Below are positions 36,225 through 44,750 of a stretch of DNA of 64,000 nt, piece after piece (positions within the stretch are counted from its first letter, which is position 1; every line of letters begins with the position of its first letter). The DNA is taken from NCBI RefSeq assembly GCF_028285565.1, contig NZ_JANQOY010000090.1:62001-126000 (forward strand), given 5' to 3'. The position numbers and the translations under genes are program-made. This DNA comes from Acaryochloris sp. IP29b_bin.148. GTDB lineage: Bacteria; Cyanobacteriota; Cyanobacteriia; Thermosynechococcales; Thermosynechococcaceae. The notes under the pieces are model-generated. The model was given only the letters and a program-made list of their open reading frames with translations, did not search any database and was not told where the DNA came from.

Positions 36225-37079
36225 TTATGTGACCTCAAAAAAGTCTAAGTCTTTTATCATTTTAAACTGTTCTGTCCAAGGACATTTGAGTCGTCGCAAC
36301 TGATAAAAGTTTTCACAAAAATCTAATCCTTGTAATTGACTAATAAATTCAGAATCGAATTCTTGAGGGTTAACAAAGAAACCATTTACACCATTCTGGT
36401 CAACCGTTACAAAGCTGTATCCATACCGTGTAAAAAAGGTCTTCCATGCAGTAATGGAAACGCCATAATAAATTTGACTTTCATGAGCACTTAATCCTGG
36501 AAATTCAGGATTATACGAAATGGTAGAGCTGAGGTCAGGTCCAAAGGCAGAGTTAAATTCTACAACAAATAGTTTGGGCCTAAATCCAGCCTCCATCAGT
36601 GTTTCAGCTATATAGTAGTCATTCCCATCTATATCAACTGACAACACATCAGGGTCTGAAAATAGGGACTGATGTCGTAATTGCTCAATATTGTCTCGGT
36701 TGACAAATTGACAAATACATTCAACGCCTTGATTGAGATATGGATATATCGTTTGACATTCTTCTGAGGCTTTAGAATTGCCCTCAATCATCAAGCCGCT
36801 GAATCGTCTTGCAATCGCCAACCAAGACGTATTATTTTCGAGCCCACTTTCAGCACCAATTTCGATAAAGTATCGATTTGGGTTAATGATTTTCCGAGAT
36901 AGATAATCAATAATCCCATCTTCCCCATTTTGACTGAAGGCTGAGAACTCCCATGAGCTAGGGTTTGATGAATCTAACTGCCGCAGTGGGCTATTTGCAG
37001 CGCCCCGAGCTAAACACATATTGATACGCTGCATTCTTCGCAATCTTCCCAAATAAGATTTAAGACGTTTAACGATCAT
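36225..37079 (-). CDS. Methyltransferase-fold protein, FkbM-like
   Basis: The central segment YFIEIGAESGLENNTSWLA looks like a SAM-binding motif I. DVLSVDIDGNDYYIAETLMEAG and FVVEFNS follow in the order seen in FkbM-like methyltransferases. The N-terminus is basic (MIVKRLKSYLGRLRRMQR) and may be cytoplasmic or membrane-proximal. FkbM-like proteins often modify sugars or polysaccharides. No partner glycosyltransferase is nearby. Confidence 0.65.
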   Translation of the reverse strand: MIVKRLKSYLGRLRRMQRINMCLARGAANSPLRQLDSSNPSSWEFSAFSQNGEDGIIDYLSRKIINPNRYFIEIGAESGLENNTSWLAIARRFSGLMIEGNSKASEECQTIYPYLNQGVECICQFVNRDNIEQLRHQSLFSDPDVLSVDIDGNDYYIAETLMEAGFRPKLFVVEFNSAFGPDLSSTISYNPEFPGLSAHESQIYYGVSITAWKTFFTRYGYSFVTVDQNGVNGFFVNPQEFDSEFISQLQGLDFCENFYQLRRLKCPWTEQFKMIKDLDFFEVT

Positions 37080-37234
37080 GGCTATTCCCTATCCAGTCGA
37101 TAATGATGTCTAGATTTGAAATGCTGTAATCTAGACAGGTATGCAAGTGCAATCTTTCGAAGACAGCATATATATTACGAACGATTAATCTCAGTTAGAC
37201 CGTCTACAATAGTTCAGAATTTAAGGCTAAAGGA

Positions 37235-37522
37235 CTAGCCAAAACGGTAATGTTTGCGCACCATACTGCGAATATTCCAGGTACAAGACATCCCCGCCGG
37301 AAAGGTGACGAGATCTCCTTGCCCCATTGTTACGGGTTCGCCACCATCAGGCGTTACCACCACATCGCCTTCCAGGAAGTAGCACGTTTCAGCCTCATCA
37401 TAGGTCCAAGGAAACTCGGATACTTCTTTAGACCAAATGGGCCAAGTCAGCACCCCCAACGCTTGAAGTCGTTCATCACTCGGTTGATGTTCGACCTGAA
37501 TTTGGAGTTGCTTTGTATTCAT
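37235..37522 (-). CDS. Small cupin protein (EutQ-like, DUF861)
   Basis: A 95-residue single-domain cupin starting at the ATG at 37522 (MNTKQLQIQVEHQPSDERL). The cupin blocks are WTYDEAETCYFLEGDVVVTPDGGEPVTMGQGDLVTFPAGMSC and a final WNIRSMVRKHYRFG. Such proteins are called ethanolamine-utilisation EutQ-like, but their role outside that operon is unclear. It lies just after the interrupted DUF1501 gene in the minus-strand direction. Confidence 0.85.
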   Translation of the reverse strand: MNTKQLQIQVEHQPSDERLQALGVLTWPIWSKEVSEFPWTYDEAETCYFLEGDVVVTPDGGEPVTMGQGDLVTFPAGMSCTWNIRSMVRKHYRFG

Positions 37523-37598
37523 TGATATAGCCTGTTTCTCTCTCATTTAAGCAGCTTAACATCCTGATTTAGTGAGAGCCAAACGGTGGGTTGTGCGC

Positions 37599-38822
37599 TT
37601 AAATAAGGGGCAGCTGTTTTTGCAGAGAATACCCAGGAAAAATGTGGTTGAGGTGTTTGGCTTCAATGCCCATTCCTTGGGTCAGCAGGGGTGCGATCGC
37701 ATCTCTAAAATCCGTCGTAATCGCCAGATCTCGCCCTTGATAGCGCTGCGATTCAGCTAACCCTGGCCATTCTCCATAGACCTTGCCCCCTTGGATCTGT
37801 CCTCCTAAGACCCACAGGACATTCCCATGACCATGATCCGTGCCACCATTGCCGTTTTCAGCTACCGTGCGACCGAACTCAGACATCACCACCACCATAG
37901 TGTTATCGAAGGTGGTGCCCAGGTCTGCTTTGAGCTGATTTAAACCTTGCCCCAAGGGTTTGAGCAATCGTGCTAGACGCCCCTGCGCTGCCCCTTGACT
38001 GACATGGGTATCTCAGCCACCCAACGAGACAAAGGCAATTTGGGTTTCGGCATTACCCGTCAACAGTTGGGCAAGGCGGCGACTATTGATTTTTAAACTA
38101 GAAGGACCCGGTGCCCCTCTGGATGCTTGCGTCATTTCGGTATTCAGTTCAGCCTTCAAAATCTCTCTCGCCTCCAACCCCTCTTGATAGGCGCGGCTGA
38201 GCGGGGTATCCCCTGCATACAGACGATCAAAGGCCGCTTGAATGGGGGGACGATCCACGGGCAACGGTCGGATTGCCTGCCGTCCAAAGGCTAAATTAGC
38301 CACGGATTTAGACCCCGACAAAATTAAAGGCGTCTGATTACCCAGGTTGAGGGCTTGGGTAGGGCGGCCTGCAGGTAGATGAGCCAACACCCGATTTAAC
38401 CAACCATCTCCTGGTTTTTTATTCCCCGGCGTTCCCAATTCCATATAATCTTGGGCATCAAAATGGGACCGTGTTGGATCGGGTGAACCGCAGGCATGGA
38501 CGAAGGCTAATTGCTTTGATTGCCACAACGGCATTAACTCTGCCAACGCCGGATGTAAACCAAACTGCCCATCTAAATCAATCGCCCCTTGCCCTGCCCC
38601 CGGTGGAGCAATCGCCAAGGTTGGACGCGCATCGTAATAGTCGGCCTCACGGTAGGGAACGACCACATTGAGACCATCTACAACCCCTCGCAACAGAATC
38701 ACAACCAGTTTTTGCCGCCCAGAGGGACTTTGAGACTGAGCGGGTTGCTGACCGAACTGACTCAGCCCCATCGCGGTTAAACCAGAGGCAATGGCGTACT
38801 GTAAAAATTGTCGACGTTTCAT
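37599..38822 (-). pseudogene. DUF1501 protein gene interrupted by an in-frame TGA
   Basis: The frame from the ATG at 38822 encodes a Tat-like start (MKRRQFLQYAIASGLTAMG) and the DUF1501 body up to FVSLGG. It then hits TGA at 38013-38015. Translation continues in the same frame with DTHVSQG and runs to a normal end (37599). In this family the site reads GGWDTH, so TGA stands where TGG (Trp) is expected. The gene is complete apart from that one codon. It follows a DUF1800 gene by 43 bases, the usual pairing. It may be a recent pseudogene, a read-through site or a sequencing error. Confidence 0.85.
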
Positions 38823-38865
38823 AGAAATTTCTGTTGTCAGGAGTGGCAAACGATTCAGACTCGAA

Positions 38866-40347
38866 TTAGCGATACATCATTTCGGGACTGCCCAACATCA
38901 GGGCGGCCCGCAGCCTTTGCGGACTACTGTTAATCACGGCTTGAGTTTGGGCGGAGAAACGGTCTCCTAAGGTCTGTTCTAGTTGATTGGACTGTACCGG
39001 GATGCGTTGCCGTCCATATCCTCGTGCAAACGCGGTCGCTAAACTGATGCGGCGAAGGGTGGCATCTGGATTGAGCCAAGCCGATTCAGTATTGGCATAG
39101 CCCTGAGGGGTTGAGCATGCATACAACGGCATACTGAACTGTCGTAAAGCTCCCATGACTAAACGCGGTTGAACGCTTGGACGCCCCGCTGCTCTGGCCA
39201 TCGACAGCAGATATTCATAGGGAGTCTTAAATTTCTGTCCGCAGTATTGAGGATCTCTAAATTCGGGACTTTCAAATAGGGTGGCTAAGACGGCCTGAAT
39301 ATTTCCATCAGTCGCGAGAAATCGCTGTGCTAGGCGATCCACTAACGCCTGAGGGGGTGTATCTGCAACAAAGTACTGAGCCAGCTTGTAACTAATATGC
39401 TGGGCAGTGGCGGGATGGGTTGCCAAGATATTGAGGAGTTCTTCTCCTTCGGCGAGGCCCTGCCCTCGAATGGGCCGTCCCAGAAATGTTTTGCGGCTAT
39501 TATCATGCCGTCTGGCATCAAAGTAAAACACCTGTTGGGCTCGTAATCTCTGTCGTCCTCGAGGGAAGCCCCACCCGGTTAAAATTTTTGCTGCTGACAC
39601 CACATCAGCCTGAGAATATCCGCCCTTGACGCCCATCGTATGGAGTTCCAGCAACTCCCGAGCGTAGTTCTCATTTAACCCCTTAAAACGACCACGGGCA
39701 CCTGCACTATTGGGGGCTGTATTCTGCCAATTATCAAGATAAAACAGCATCGCCGGATGCTTCGCTGTGGCACCTAATAAATCTCGAAAAGAGCCAAATA
39801 CATAAGGGCGAATGGCCTCTTGTTCATAGGAACCGACCCATAATCCAGTCCGCCCCTTTTGGGCGGATACGTTGAAGTGGTTGAACCAAAAGTTAACCAT
39901 CACTTCTTCCAGTTGATTCGGACTAGAGATTGCCCGAATCAACCGCACTTCAGACGCTTCGTGCAAGGGAATACGGGATCGGCGGCGGCGTTGTTTCAGT
40001 TCTTGGGGGTTGAGCTTGCCGCTGCCCGGTCGTCTCACGCCATATTGACGTTCTAACTGCATCGATGTCAGCGACAGGGTGGGATATTGCCGAAGTTGGC
40101 GCTGTAGCTCGGGTGGATATTGCTCGGGTGAAAGCTGCTCTTGAATATATCCGTCAATTCCTACAGCCTGAATATGCTGCAGATCACCTGGACTGGGGCC
40201 AAAACTCAGGCGATTGATCACGTGGGTCACTTCTGTAGGGACCGCCAGTGCGGGCTGGAGAGCCATCGTAGTCATGCCACTCCATATCCCTACTCCCAGT
40301 ATCAGGCCAAGGAAAATCTTGAAAATATTGCGAGAGAATTGCAGCAT
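38866..40347 (-). CDS. DUF1800 domain protein
   Basis: A 493-residue exported protein with an N-terminal hydrophobic segment and the DUF1800 blocks EVMVNFWFNHFNVSAQKGR, FRDLLGATAKHPAMLFYLDNWQN, NENYARELLELHTMGVKGGYSQADV and ETLLNILATHPATA-like regions. DUF1800 and DUF1501 genes occur together in many bacteria and their function is not established. It is the upstream gene of that pair here, and its DUF1501 partner is interrupted by an in-frame stop. Confidence 0.9.
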   Translation of the reverse strand: MLQFSRNIFKIFLGLILGVGIWSGMTTMALQPALAVPTEVTHVINRLSFGPSPGDLQHIQAVGIDGYIQEQLSPEQYPPELQRQLRQYPTLSLTSMQLERQYGVRRPGSGKLNPQELKQRRRRSRIPLHEASEVRLIRAISSPNQLEEVMVNFWFNHFNVSAQKGRTGLWVGSYEQEAIRPYVFGSFRDLLGATAKHPAMLFYLDNWQNTAPNSAGARGRFKGLNENYARELLELHTMGVKGGYSQADVVSAAKILTGWGFPRGRQRLRAQQVFYFDARRHDNSRKTFLGRPIRGQGLAEGEELLNILATHPATAQHISYKLAQYFVADTPPQALVDRLAQRFLATDGNIQAVLATLFESPEFRDPQYCGQKFKTPYEYLLSMARAAGRPSVQPRLVMGALRQFSMPLYACSTPQGYANTESAWLNPDATLRRISLATAFARGYGRQRIPVQSNQLEQTLGDRFSAQTQAVINSSPQRLRAALMLGSPEMMYR

Positions 40348-40450
40348 GTCGTGATGAGTCTGTGGACCTAAACCTAATTCTTTAGACAGAAGAAGAGTGA
40401 ATTAGGTTCAAAGACGCAACGACGAATCGGTTGTTGCCTGGGCAAACGGG

Positions 40451-41407
40451 TTAACAGGCCATATATTCTTGCAACATGACTTTTTGCGATCGCAAAATCT
40501 TAAAGGCTTCCCGCTCGACTCGGCGGACCCACTCTCGGCTGACGTTGAGCCGCTCTCCCACCTTGGCGAGGGTTAAGGGATTCTGATCAATCAGGCCATA
40601 GCGCAGCGTAATCACTTCTCGCTGCTGCGGGTTAAGATCGGCCAACAGCTTCTCTAAATCAGAACGCAGTGAGGCAGCTGTCGCATAGTCATCGGGCGAC
40701 GCATTCGGATCCTCCAGCAACTCCCACAGCTCCGTATTCTGCTGATCTCCAATTTGGATATCTAAGGAAATAGAACGACGGGCGTAATTGAGATAGTCTT
40801 CAATCTTTTTAGGGGTGAGGTCCATCGCGGTCGCCAGTTCTTTGATCGTAGGGTCGCGATGAAGCTCCTGGGAGAGCTGGCGTTTCACTTTGCGCAATTT
40901 GCTGAGCTTTTCATTGATGTGAATCGGTAAGCGTATCGTTCGCTCTTGCTCTGCGATCGCACGGGTCATCGCTTGGCGGATCCACCAGTAGGCATAGGTG
41001 GAGAACCGATAGCCTTTCATCGGGTCAAACTTCTCGACACCCCGTTGAAGACCAATCGTGCCTTCTTGAATTAAATCGAGAAACTCGACTTTCGCTTTGT
41101 TGTACTTCTTGGCAATGGAGACAACCAAGCGCAGATTAGACTCTACCATCTTGCGATTTGCCCGTTGACCCAACTTCAGTTCTTTTTTAAGTTGACCGAC
41201 GGACAGCCTAGCTTTTTCGGCCCACTCTGTTAGGGTCGGCTGTCGATCGAGATGGTCTTGCAATTCTTGCTGCAAGTCTTGCAACGCTGTTAACCGCTGA
41301 ACCTGTTTGCCATAGATAATTTCTTGCTCATGATTCAACAGGGGAAAGCGGCTAATCTCTCGTAAGTATGTCGTAATTGAATCTTGGCTAACAGATGTTT
41401 TTTTCAT
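40451..41407 (-). CDS. Group 2 RNA polymerase sigma factor (sigma-70 family)
   Basis: Regions 1.2 to 4.2 are present: TYLREISRFPLLNHEQEI, NLRLVVSIAKKYNKAKVEFLDLIQEGTIGL, KGYRFSTYAYWWIRQAMTRAI, and the C-terminal LNVSREWVRRVEREAFKILR. It lacks the long N-terminal region of the primary sigma factor. At 318 residues it is the size of cyanobacterial SigD, and its neighbours (hli genes, an RpaB-like regulator) fit a light- or stress-linked role, but the subgroup is inferred. A terminator lies upstream at 41458-41476. Confidence 0.92.
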   Translation of the reverse strand: MKKTSVSQDSITTYLREISRFPLLNHEQEIIYGKQVQRLTALQDLQQELQDHLDRQPTLTEWAEKARLSVGQLKKELKLGQRANRKMVESNLRLVVSIAKKYNKAKVEFLDLIQEGTIGLQRGVEKFDPMKGYRFSTYAYWWIRQAMTRAIAEQERTIRLPIHINEKLSKLRKVKRQLSQELHRDPTIKELATAMDLTPKKIEDYLNYARRSISLDIQIGDQQNTELWELLEDPNASPDDYATAASLRSDLEKLLADLNPQQREVITLRYGLIDQNPLTLAKVGERLNVSREWVRRVEREAFKILRSQKVMLQEYMAC

Positions 41408-41457
41408 GATGGCAATGTTTGGGTAAACACTAAATTTCTAAAAAGAGAGATAAAACT

Positions 41458-41476
41458 CCCCAGCCTAGCGCTGGGG
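41458..41476 (-). terminator. Rho-independent terminator after hli
   Basis: On the minus strand CCCCAGC and GCTGGGG form a stem, followed by AGTTTTAT. It lies downstream of the hli gene and upstream of the sigma factor gene, so these are separate transcription units or the sigma gene has its own promoter. Confidence 0.75.
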
Positions 41477-41529
41477 AAGATGTATTTATGGCATAAGGAC
41501 TGTTTTTCCCTGTTAGAAGCCGCTCAGGT

Positions 41530-41682
41530 TTAGAAGTGCAACAAAGCGGCAACTTGACCAACAATTCCTTGGCCAGTCAGAATTTCAGTAACAAGGGCTA
41601 GAAAAAACCCCATCATTGCCAGACGACCTCCAAAGGTCTCTGCAAAGTCAGTAAAACCCCAAACCGGATTTTGAGTGCTCAT
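41530..41682 (-). CDS. High-light-inducible protein (Hli/SCP)
   Basis: A 50-residue single-helix protein starting at the ATG at 41682 (MSTQNPVWGFTDFAETFGGRLAMMGFFLALVTEIL). The chlorophyll-binding motif is ExxxGRLAMMGF. Hli proteins bind chlorophyll and carotenoid and protect photosystem assembly under high light. A perfect HLR1 box lies 30 bases upstream. The longer open frame back to 41733 is not needed. A second hli gene is at 42963-43175. Confidence 0.93.
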   Translation of the reverse strand: MSTQNPVWGFTDFAETFGGRLAMMGFFLALVTEILTGQGIVGQVAALLHF

Positions 41683-41712
41683 GGTGGTTGACTCCGTAAA
41701 AAAACTGGTGTT

Positions 41713-41730
41713 TATGTAAATAAATGTAAC
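41713..41730 (-). promoter_or_regulatory. HLR1 box (RpaB-binding element) upstream of hli
   Basis: On the minus strand GTTACATT-TA-TTTACATA matches the cyanobacterial HLR1 consensus of two (G/T)TTACA(T/A)(T/A) repeats two bases apart. HLR1 is the binding site of RpaB and controls high-light genes. It lies 30 bases before the start codon. Confidence 0.85.
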
Positions 41731-42152
41731 CAACAGTGTAACGTTTTGTCAAGAAACTGATAACGATTTAGTTCTGATCTGACGTCAAACAGGCTGTATG
41801 GGTAGGTTTGCCACTCCCTATCTCACAACTGCTCGACGGCCCCTCAGGCTTCACTAGGCAACTCAGGCCAGCACCTTAGAAGCGTTTTCTAAGCTTGAGT
41901 GCCTCTCCGAGTCATGCGTTGAGCAATTTTAAAGCCGCAAAGACTGACTGAAACCTGTGTGTCCACAGACTGAACTTAAACATTGCCATCCCGATTGGAG
42001 AGGAGCAGACGGCCAACTGCTAAACTCAAGTTCTAGAAGCCATCAGGATTTATGTAAAAAAACCTGATATATATGACCCTATGCGCTTGTCAATCGATTC
42101 TGCTCAAGAATTGGTGTTTTGAAAGTTGTCTGTTTCTGGATACTAAAGTAGT
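41731..42152. other. 422-base stretch upstream of the response regulator gene
   Basis: It contains the start of the hli promoter region on the left and probably the promoter of the RpaB-like gene on the right. I see no gene, RNA fold or HLR1 box in it. Confidence 0.45.
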
Positions 42153-42866
42153 TTGAAAGACCAGCAGCAAATAATCCTAGTCGCTGATGATGAAGCCAGT
42201 ATTCGCCGGATCCTAGAAACTCGGCTATCGATGATGGGATTCGTAGTCATTACGGCTGCGGATGGCGAAGAAACGCTGCGGGTTTTTCAGCGGCAGGAAC
42301 CTGACTTGATTATTTTGGATGTGATGATGCCGAAATTAAACGGGTATCAAGTCTGTCAAGCCCTGCGCCAGGAATCAGACGTCCCGATCATTATGTTGAC
42401 CGCACTATCAGATGTCGCGGATCGGATCACAGGCTTGGAAATGGGTGCAGATGACTATATGGTGAAGCCGTTTTCACCCAAAGAGTTAGAATCCCGCATC
42501 CGCTGCATTCTTCGCCGGCTGACAAAATTACACACGACTCACCACAAGACAGCAGGGGTGATTCAAGTGGGCAAGCTGGAAATTGATACGAACAAACGCC
42601 AAGTTTATAAAGATAACGCGCGGATTCAACTGACACATCTAGAATTTAATTTATTAGAGCTGCTGGTGAGCAAACCCGGTGAACCCATCTCTAGAGTAGA
42701 ATTCTTGCAAAAGGTGTGGGGATACAGTCCTGACGGCAAAATTGATACGCGAGTAGTCGATGTTCACATGTCTCGCCTACGTAATAAGCTCAAAGATGAT
42801 GCAGATGGAGCCGACATTATTTTGTCTGTCCGTGGGGTTGGCTATGCCCTGCAACGAGGAGATTAA
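42153..42866 (+). CDS. OmpR/PhoB-type response regulator, RpaB-like paralogue
   Basis: The receiver domain has the acidic pair Asp12/Asp13, phospho-acceptor Asp56 in LIILDVMMPKLNG and Lys105 in MVKPFSPKELE. The C-terminal winged-helix domain contains VWGYSPDGKIDTRVVDVHMSRLRNKL. The sequence resembles RpaB throughout (for example ADDEASIRRILETRLSMMGF) but diverges enough to be a paralogue. The start is taken as TTG at 42153, since MKDQQQIILVADDEAS is the natural N-terminus. It lies between two hli genes, each with an HLR1 box. Confidence 0.93.
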   Translation: MKDQQQIILVADDEASIRRILETRLSMMGFVVITAADGEETLRVFQRQEPDLIILDVMMPKLNGYQVCQALRQESDVPIIMLTALSDVADRITGLEMGADDYMVKPFSPKELESRIRCILRRLTKLHTTHHKTAGVIQVGKLEIDTNKRQVYKDNARIQLTHLEFNLLELLVSKPGEPISRVEFLQKVWGYSPDGKIDTRVVDVHMSRLRNKLKDDADGADIILSVRGVGYALQRGD

Positions 42867-42875
42867 CTAGGGTAC

Positions 42876-42896
42876 AGCACAGTCATGGACTGTGCT
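42876..42896. terminator. Hairpin after the response regulator gene
   Basis: AGCACAGTC and GACTGTGCT form a perfect nine-base stem around ATG, ten bases after the stop codon. It shares CAGTCATGGACTG with the hairpin at 42913-42949. Confidence 0.6.
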
Positions 42897-42912
42897 TTGA
42901 TAGCCCATTACC

Positions 42913-42949
42913 AAAAAGTGCCCGCAGTCATGGACTGCGAGCACTTTTT
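42913..42949. terminator. Strong bidirectional terminator between response regulator and hli
   Basis: AAAAAGTGC with GCACTTTTT and CGCAGTC with GACTGCG form a long stem with one mismatch and an ATG loop. T-runs on both strands suit termination of both convergent genes. Confidence 0.85.
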
Positions 42950-42962
42950 AGCCAAACTGAAC

Positions 42963-43175
42963 CTATACACCCGTTACAATCTGCACAAAGGTCAGATGGG
43001 TTGCCAGCTCAAATAATAAGATGCCGACAAAGCCAATCATGGCTAATCGACCACTGTATCGTTCTGCATTCTTATTAAAGCCAAAGACTGGCTCTGTTTT
43101 GACCGCTTGCTTAGGCTCAACAGCAAAGCGATTGATGCGTCCGCGATCGTCAGAAGTATATCCGCTAGAAGTCAT
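42963..43175 (-). CDS. High-light-inducible protein (Hli/SCP), second copy
   Basis: A 70-residue single-helix protein with the motif ERYSGRLAMIGFVGILLFELATHL, including the ExxxGRLAMIGF chlorophyll-binding signature. The N-terminus MTSSGYTSDDRGRINRF is longer and more polar than in the copy at 41530. A perfect HLR1 box is 22 bases upstream, and both hli genes share a GGAG-containing leader. It converges with the RpaB-like gene across a double hairpin. Confidence 0.93.
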   Translation of the reverse strand: MTSSGYTSDDRGRINRFAVEPKQAVKTEPVFGFNKNAERYSGRLAMIGFVGILLFELATHLTFVQIVTGV

Positions 43176-43197
43176 GTGTGTTAGCTCCGTAATTGCT

Positions 43198-43215
43198 TAT
43201 GTAAACAAATGTAAC
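43198..43215 (-). promoter_or_regulatory. HLR1 box upstream of the second hli gene
   Basis: On the minus strand GTTACATT-TG-TTTACATA is again a perfect HLR1 match. It lies 22 bases before the ATG. It differs from the first box only in the second base of the two-base spacer. Confidence 0.85.
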
Positions 43216-43470
43216 ACATCTTGACTATATTGTAAAGAAATATATCTTATCTTCCAGCCTCACGTAGGGGGTCCCTTGATCGTTGAGCTTGGTATGATTT
43301 TCTACAACGCTAATAATGAAAAGTGACTGTTGATTGCAGAATCCTATGTGTGATGGCGAGCTGCCTAGTCTTCCTATCGGCCGTTGCAAGGACACCCTCT
43401 TCGCCTTTTCATTGGCGGACATGAGAGATGTGTCAGCTCACCACAAGCATTGAAAGAGGCAGCCTGAGAT

Positions 43471-44727
43471 ATGAAAAGCCATTTGCATCGCCATACTTTC
43501 ATGATGTTAGGGGTGGGGCTGCTGGGCGGTCTAGGTGTCCTAGGGATGAAGACCTGGCTCTGGCCGTTAGTGTCAACCGCACAGACCTGTGACCCTTTGC
43601 CGCAGCAAGATGTAACGAAACGCTTGGAGCGCTTAGGCACGCCTTTTGCTACGGGCCAATACGCCAAATCTCAACCTTATGCCCGCAATGTTTGGGTGAT
43701 GTACCCGTTTCAGAACCAAGTCTATCTAGGGCATGGCGACAGTAATGCAAATCAGGGGCCGATACCACTCTGGTTTTTTGACCCTCAATCTCAGCAATTT
43801 CAATTTAATTTTGTCGCGCCGGAAGAACAGATTCGAGACTTCCAACGAATCAATGCCACCCTCTATACCCCTGGGATCGATTCACGAGAGAGTTGGAAAT
43901 TTGGCAATATCTATCGCTTCCAAAAACGGCGTTGGCAAAAGGTGCGCACGTTGCCTGGCGGCGTTCATGTTTGGTCGATTCAAGGCTTTAAACGTCAACT
44001 CTGGTCTGTCATCCGGCGTCGAGACAATCGTGGGTACTTGCTCAGGTCTGCCAATAATGGACGCACATGGCAGGATGTGCAAACGCTTCGACCAGACCCA
44101 GCCCTGATGGCTCAGTTCGAAGGATCACTGTATGTCTTTCCTGGCGGATCCCCTTGGCAGATCGATACCACCTTAAGGCCGATCCACCGAACCGATCTAG
44201 AGCGAACTCAGTTATTCCCCGATCACAGTCAAGCCACTCAGATCACGAAAGTTGTGCCCTACCAATCTCGATTGGCTTATCTGGGACATCTATCCCGCTA
44301 TGTTTCTTATTCTGCTCAAGGCGCAAAAGTCCTCAATCGTGAAGATCCACATCTCCAGCCACCTGGATTATTTGTGGCACGGTCTTTGAAGCCCAATCAA
44401 ACGCAAGTTCGCCGCATCTCGCTTAACCCTAACGAAGTGCCTTGGGACTTAGTAGCGACTCGACAGGGATTATATGTCTTAACCAGTGAACGCCAGCAGC
44501 GTACGGGGCAGCAACGCTTTGTCAATCGGGTCAGACAAGCTACCGATCAAGATCTGTGGTGCGAGGTTTTGACCTTTGAATCTGACACCTTTGCCCGTTC
44601 CTTTACTCAATTACAGGGGAAATGGTACTTCGGCTTAGGGACAGATTATGGTGCAGCCTATGGCAGTAAATCCTATACTCAAACGGCTCATCCTCAAGCA
44701 GGAACCATTTTACGGACTCAGGATTGA
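43471..44727 (+). CDS. Hypothetical exported protein with beta-propeller-like repeats
   Basis: The N-terminus MKSHLHRHTFMMLGVGLLGGLGVLG contains a membrane anchor or signal segment. The remaining 390 residues are beta-rich with a BNR-like element, RSANNGRTWQDVQTL, and recurring W/Y-rich blades. No catalytic motif is visible. It could be a sialidase-like fold without known activity or a surface structural protein. No family is recognised with confidence. Confidence 0.6.
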   Translation: MKSHLHRHTFMMLGVGLLGGLGVLGMKTWLWPLVSTAQTCDPLPQQDVTKRLERLGTPFATGQYAKSQPYARNVWVMYPFQNQVYLGHGDSNANQGPIPLWFFDPQSQQFQFNFVAPEEQIRDFQRINATLYTPGIDSRESWKFGNIYRFQKRRWQKVRTLPGGVHVWSIQGFKRQLWSVIRRRDNRGYLLRSANNGRTWQDVQTLRPDPALMAQFEGSLYVFPGGSPWQIDTTLRPIHRTDLERTQLFPDHSQATQITKVVPYQSRLAYLGHLSRYVSYSAQGAKVLNREDPHLQPPGLFVARSLKPNQTQVRRISLNPNEVPWDLVATRQGLYVLTSERQQRTGQQRFVNRVRQATDQDLWCEVLTFESDTFARSFTQLQGKWYFGLGTDYGAAYGSKSYTQTAHPQAGTILRTQD

Positions 44728-44750
44728 GTCCCAATCTTGGGGAAGGGGGA

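Noticed and set aside
43225-43422. 65-codon minus-strand frame between hli and the propeller-like gene
   Set aside because: No ribosome binding site and no recognisable motif. Treated as noise.
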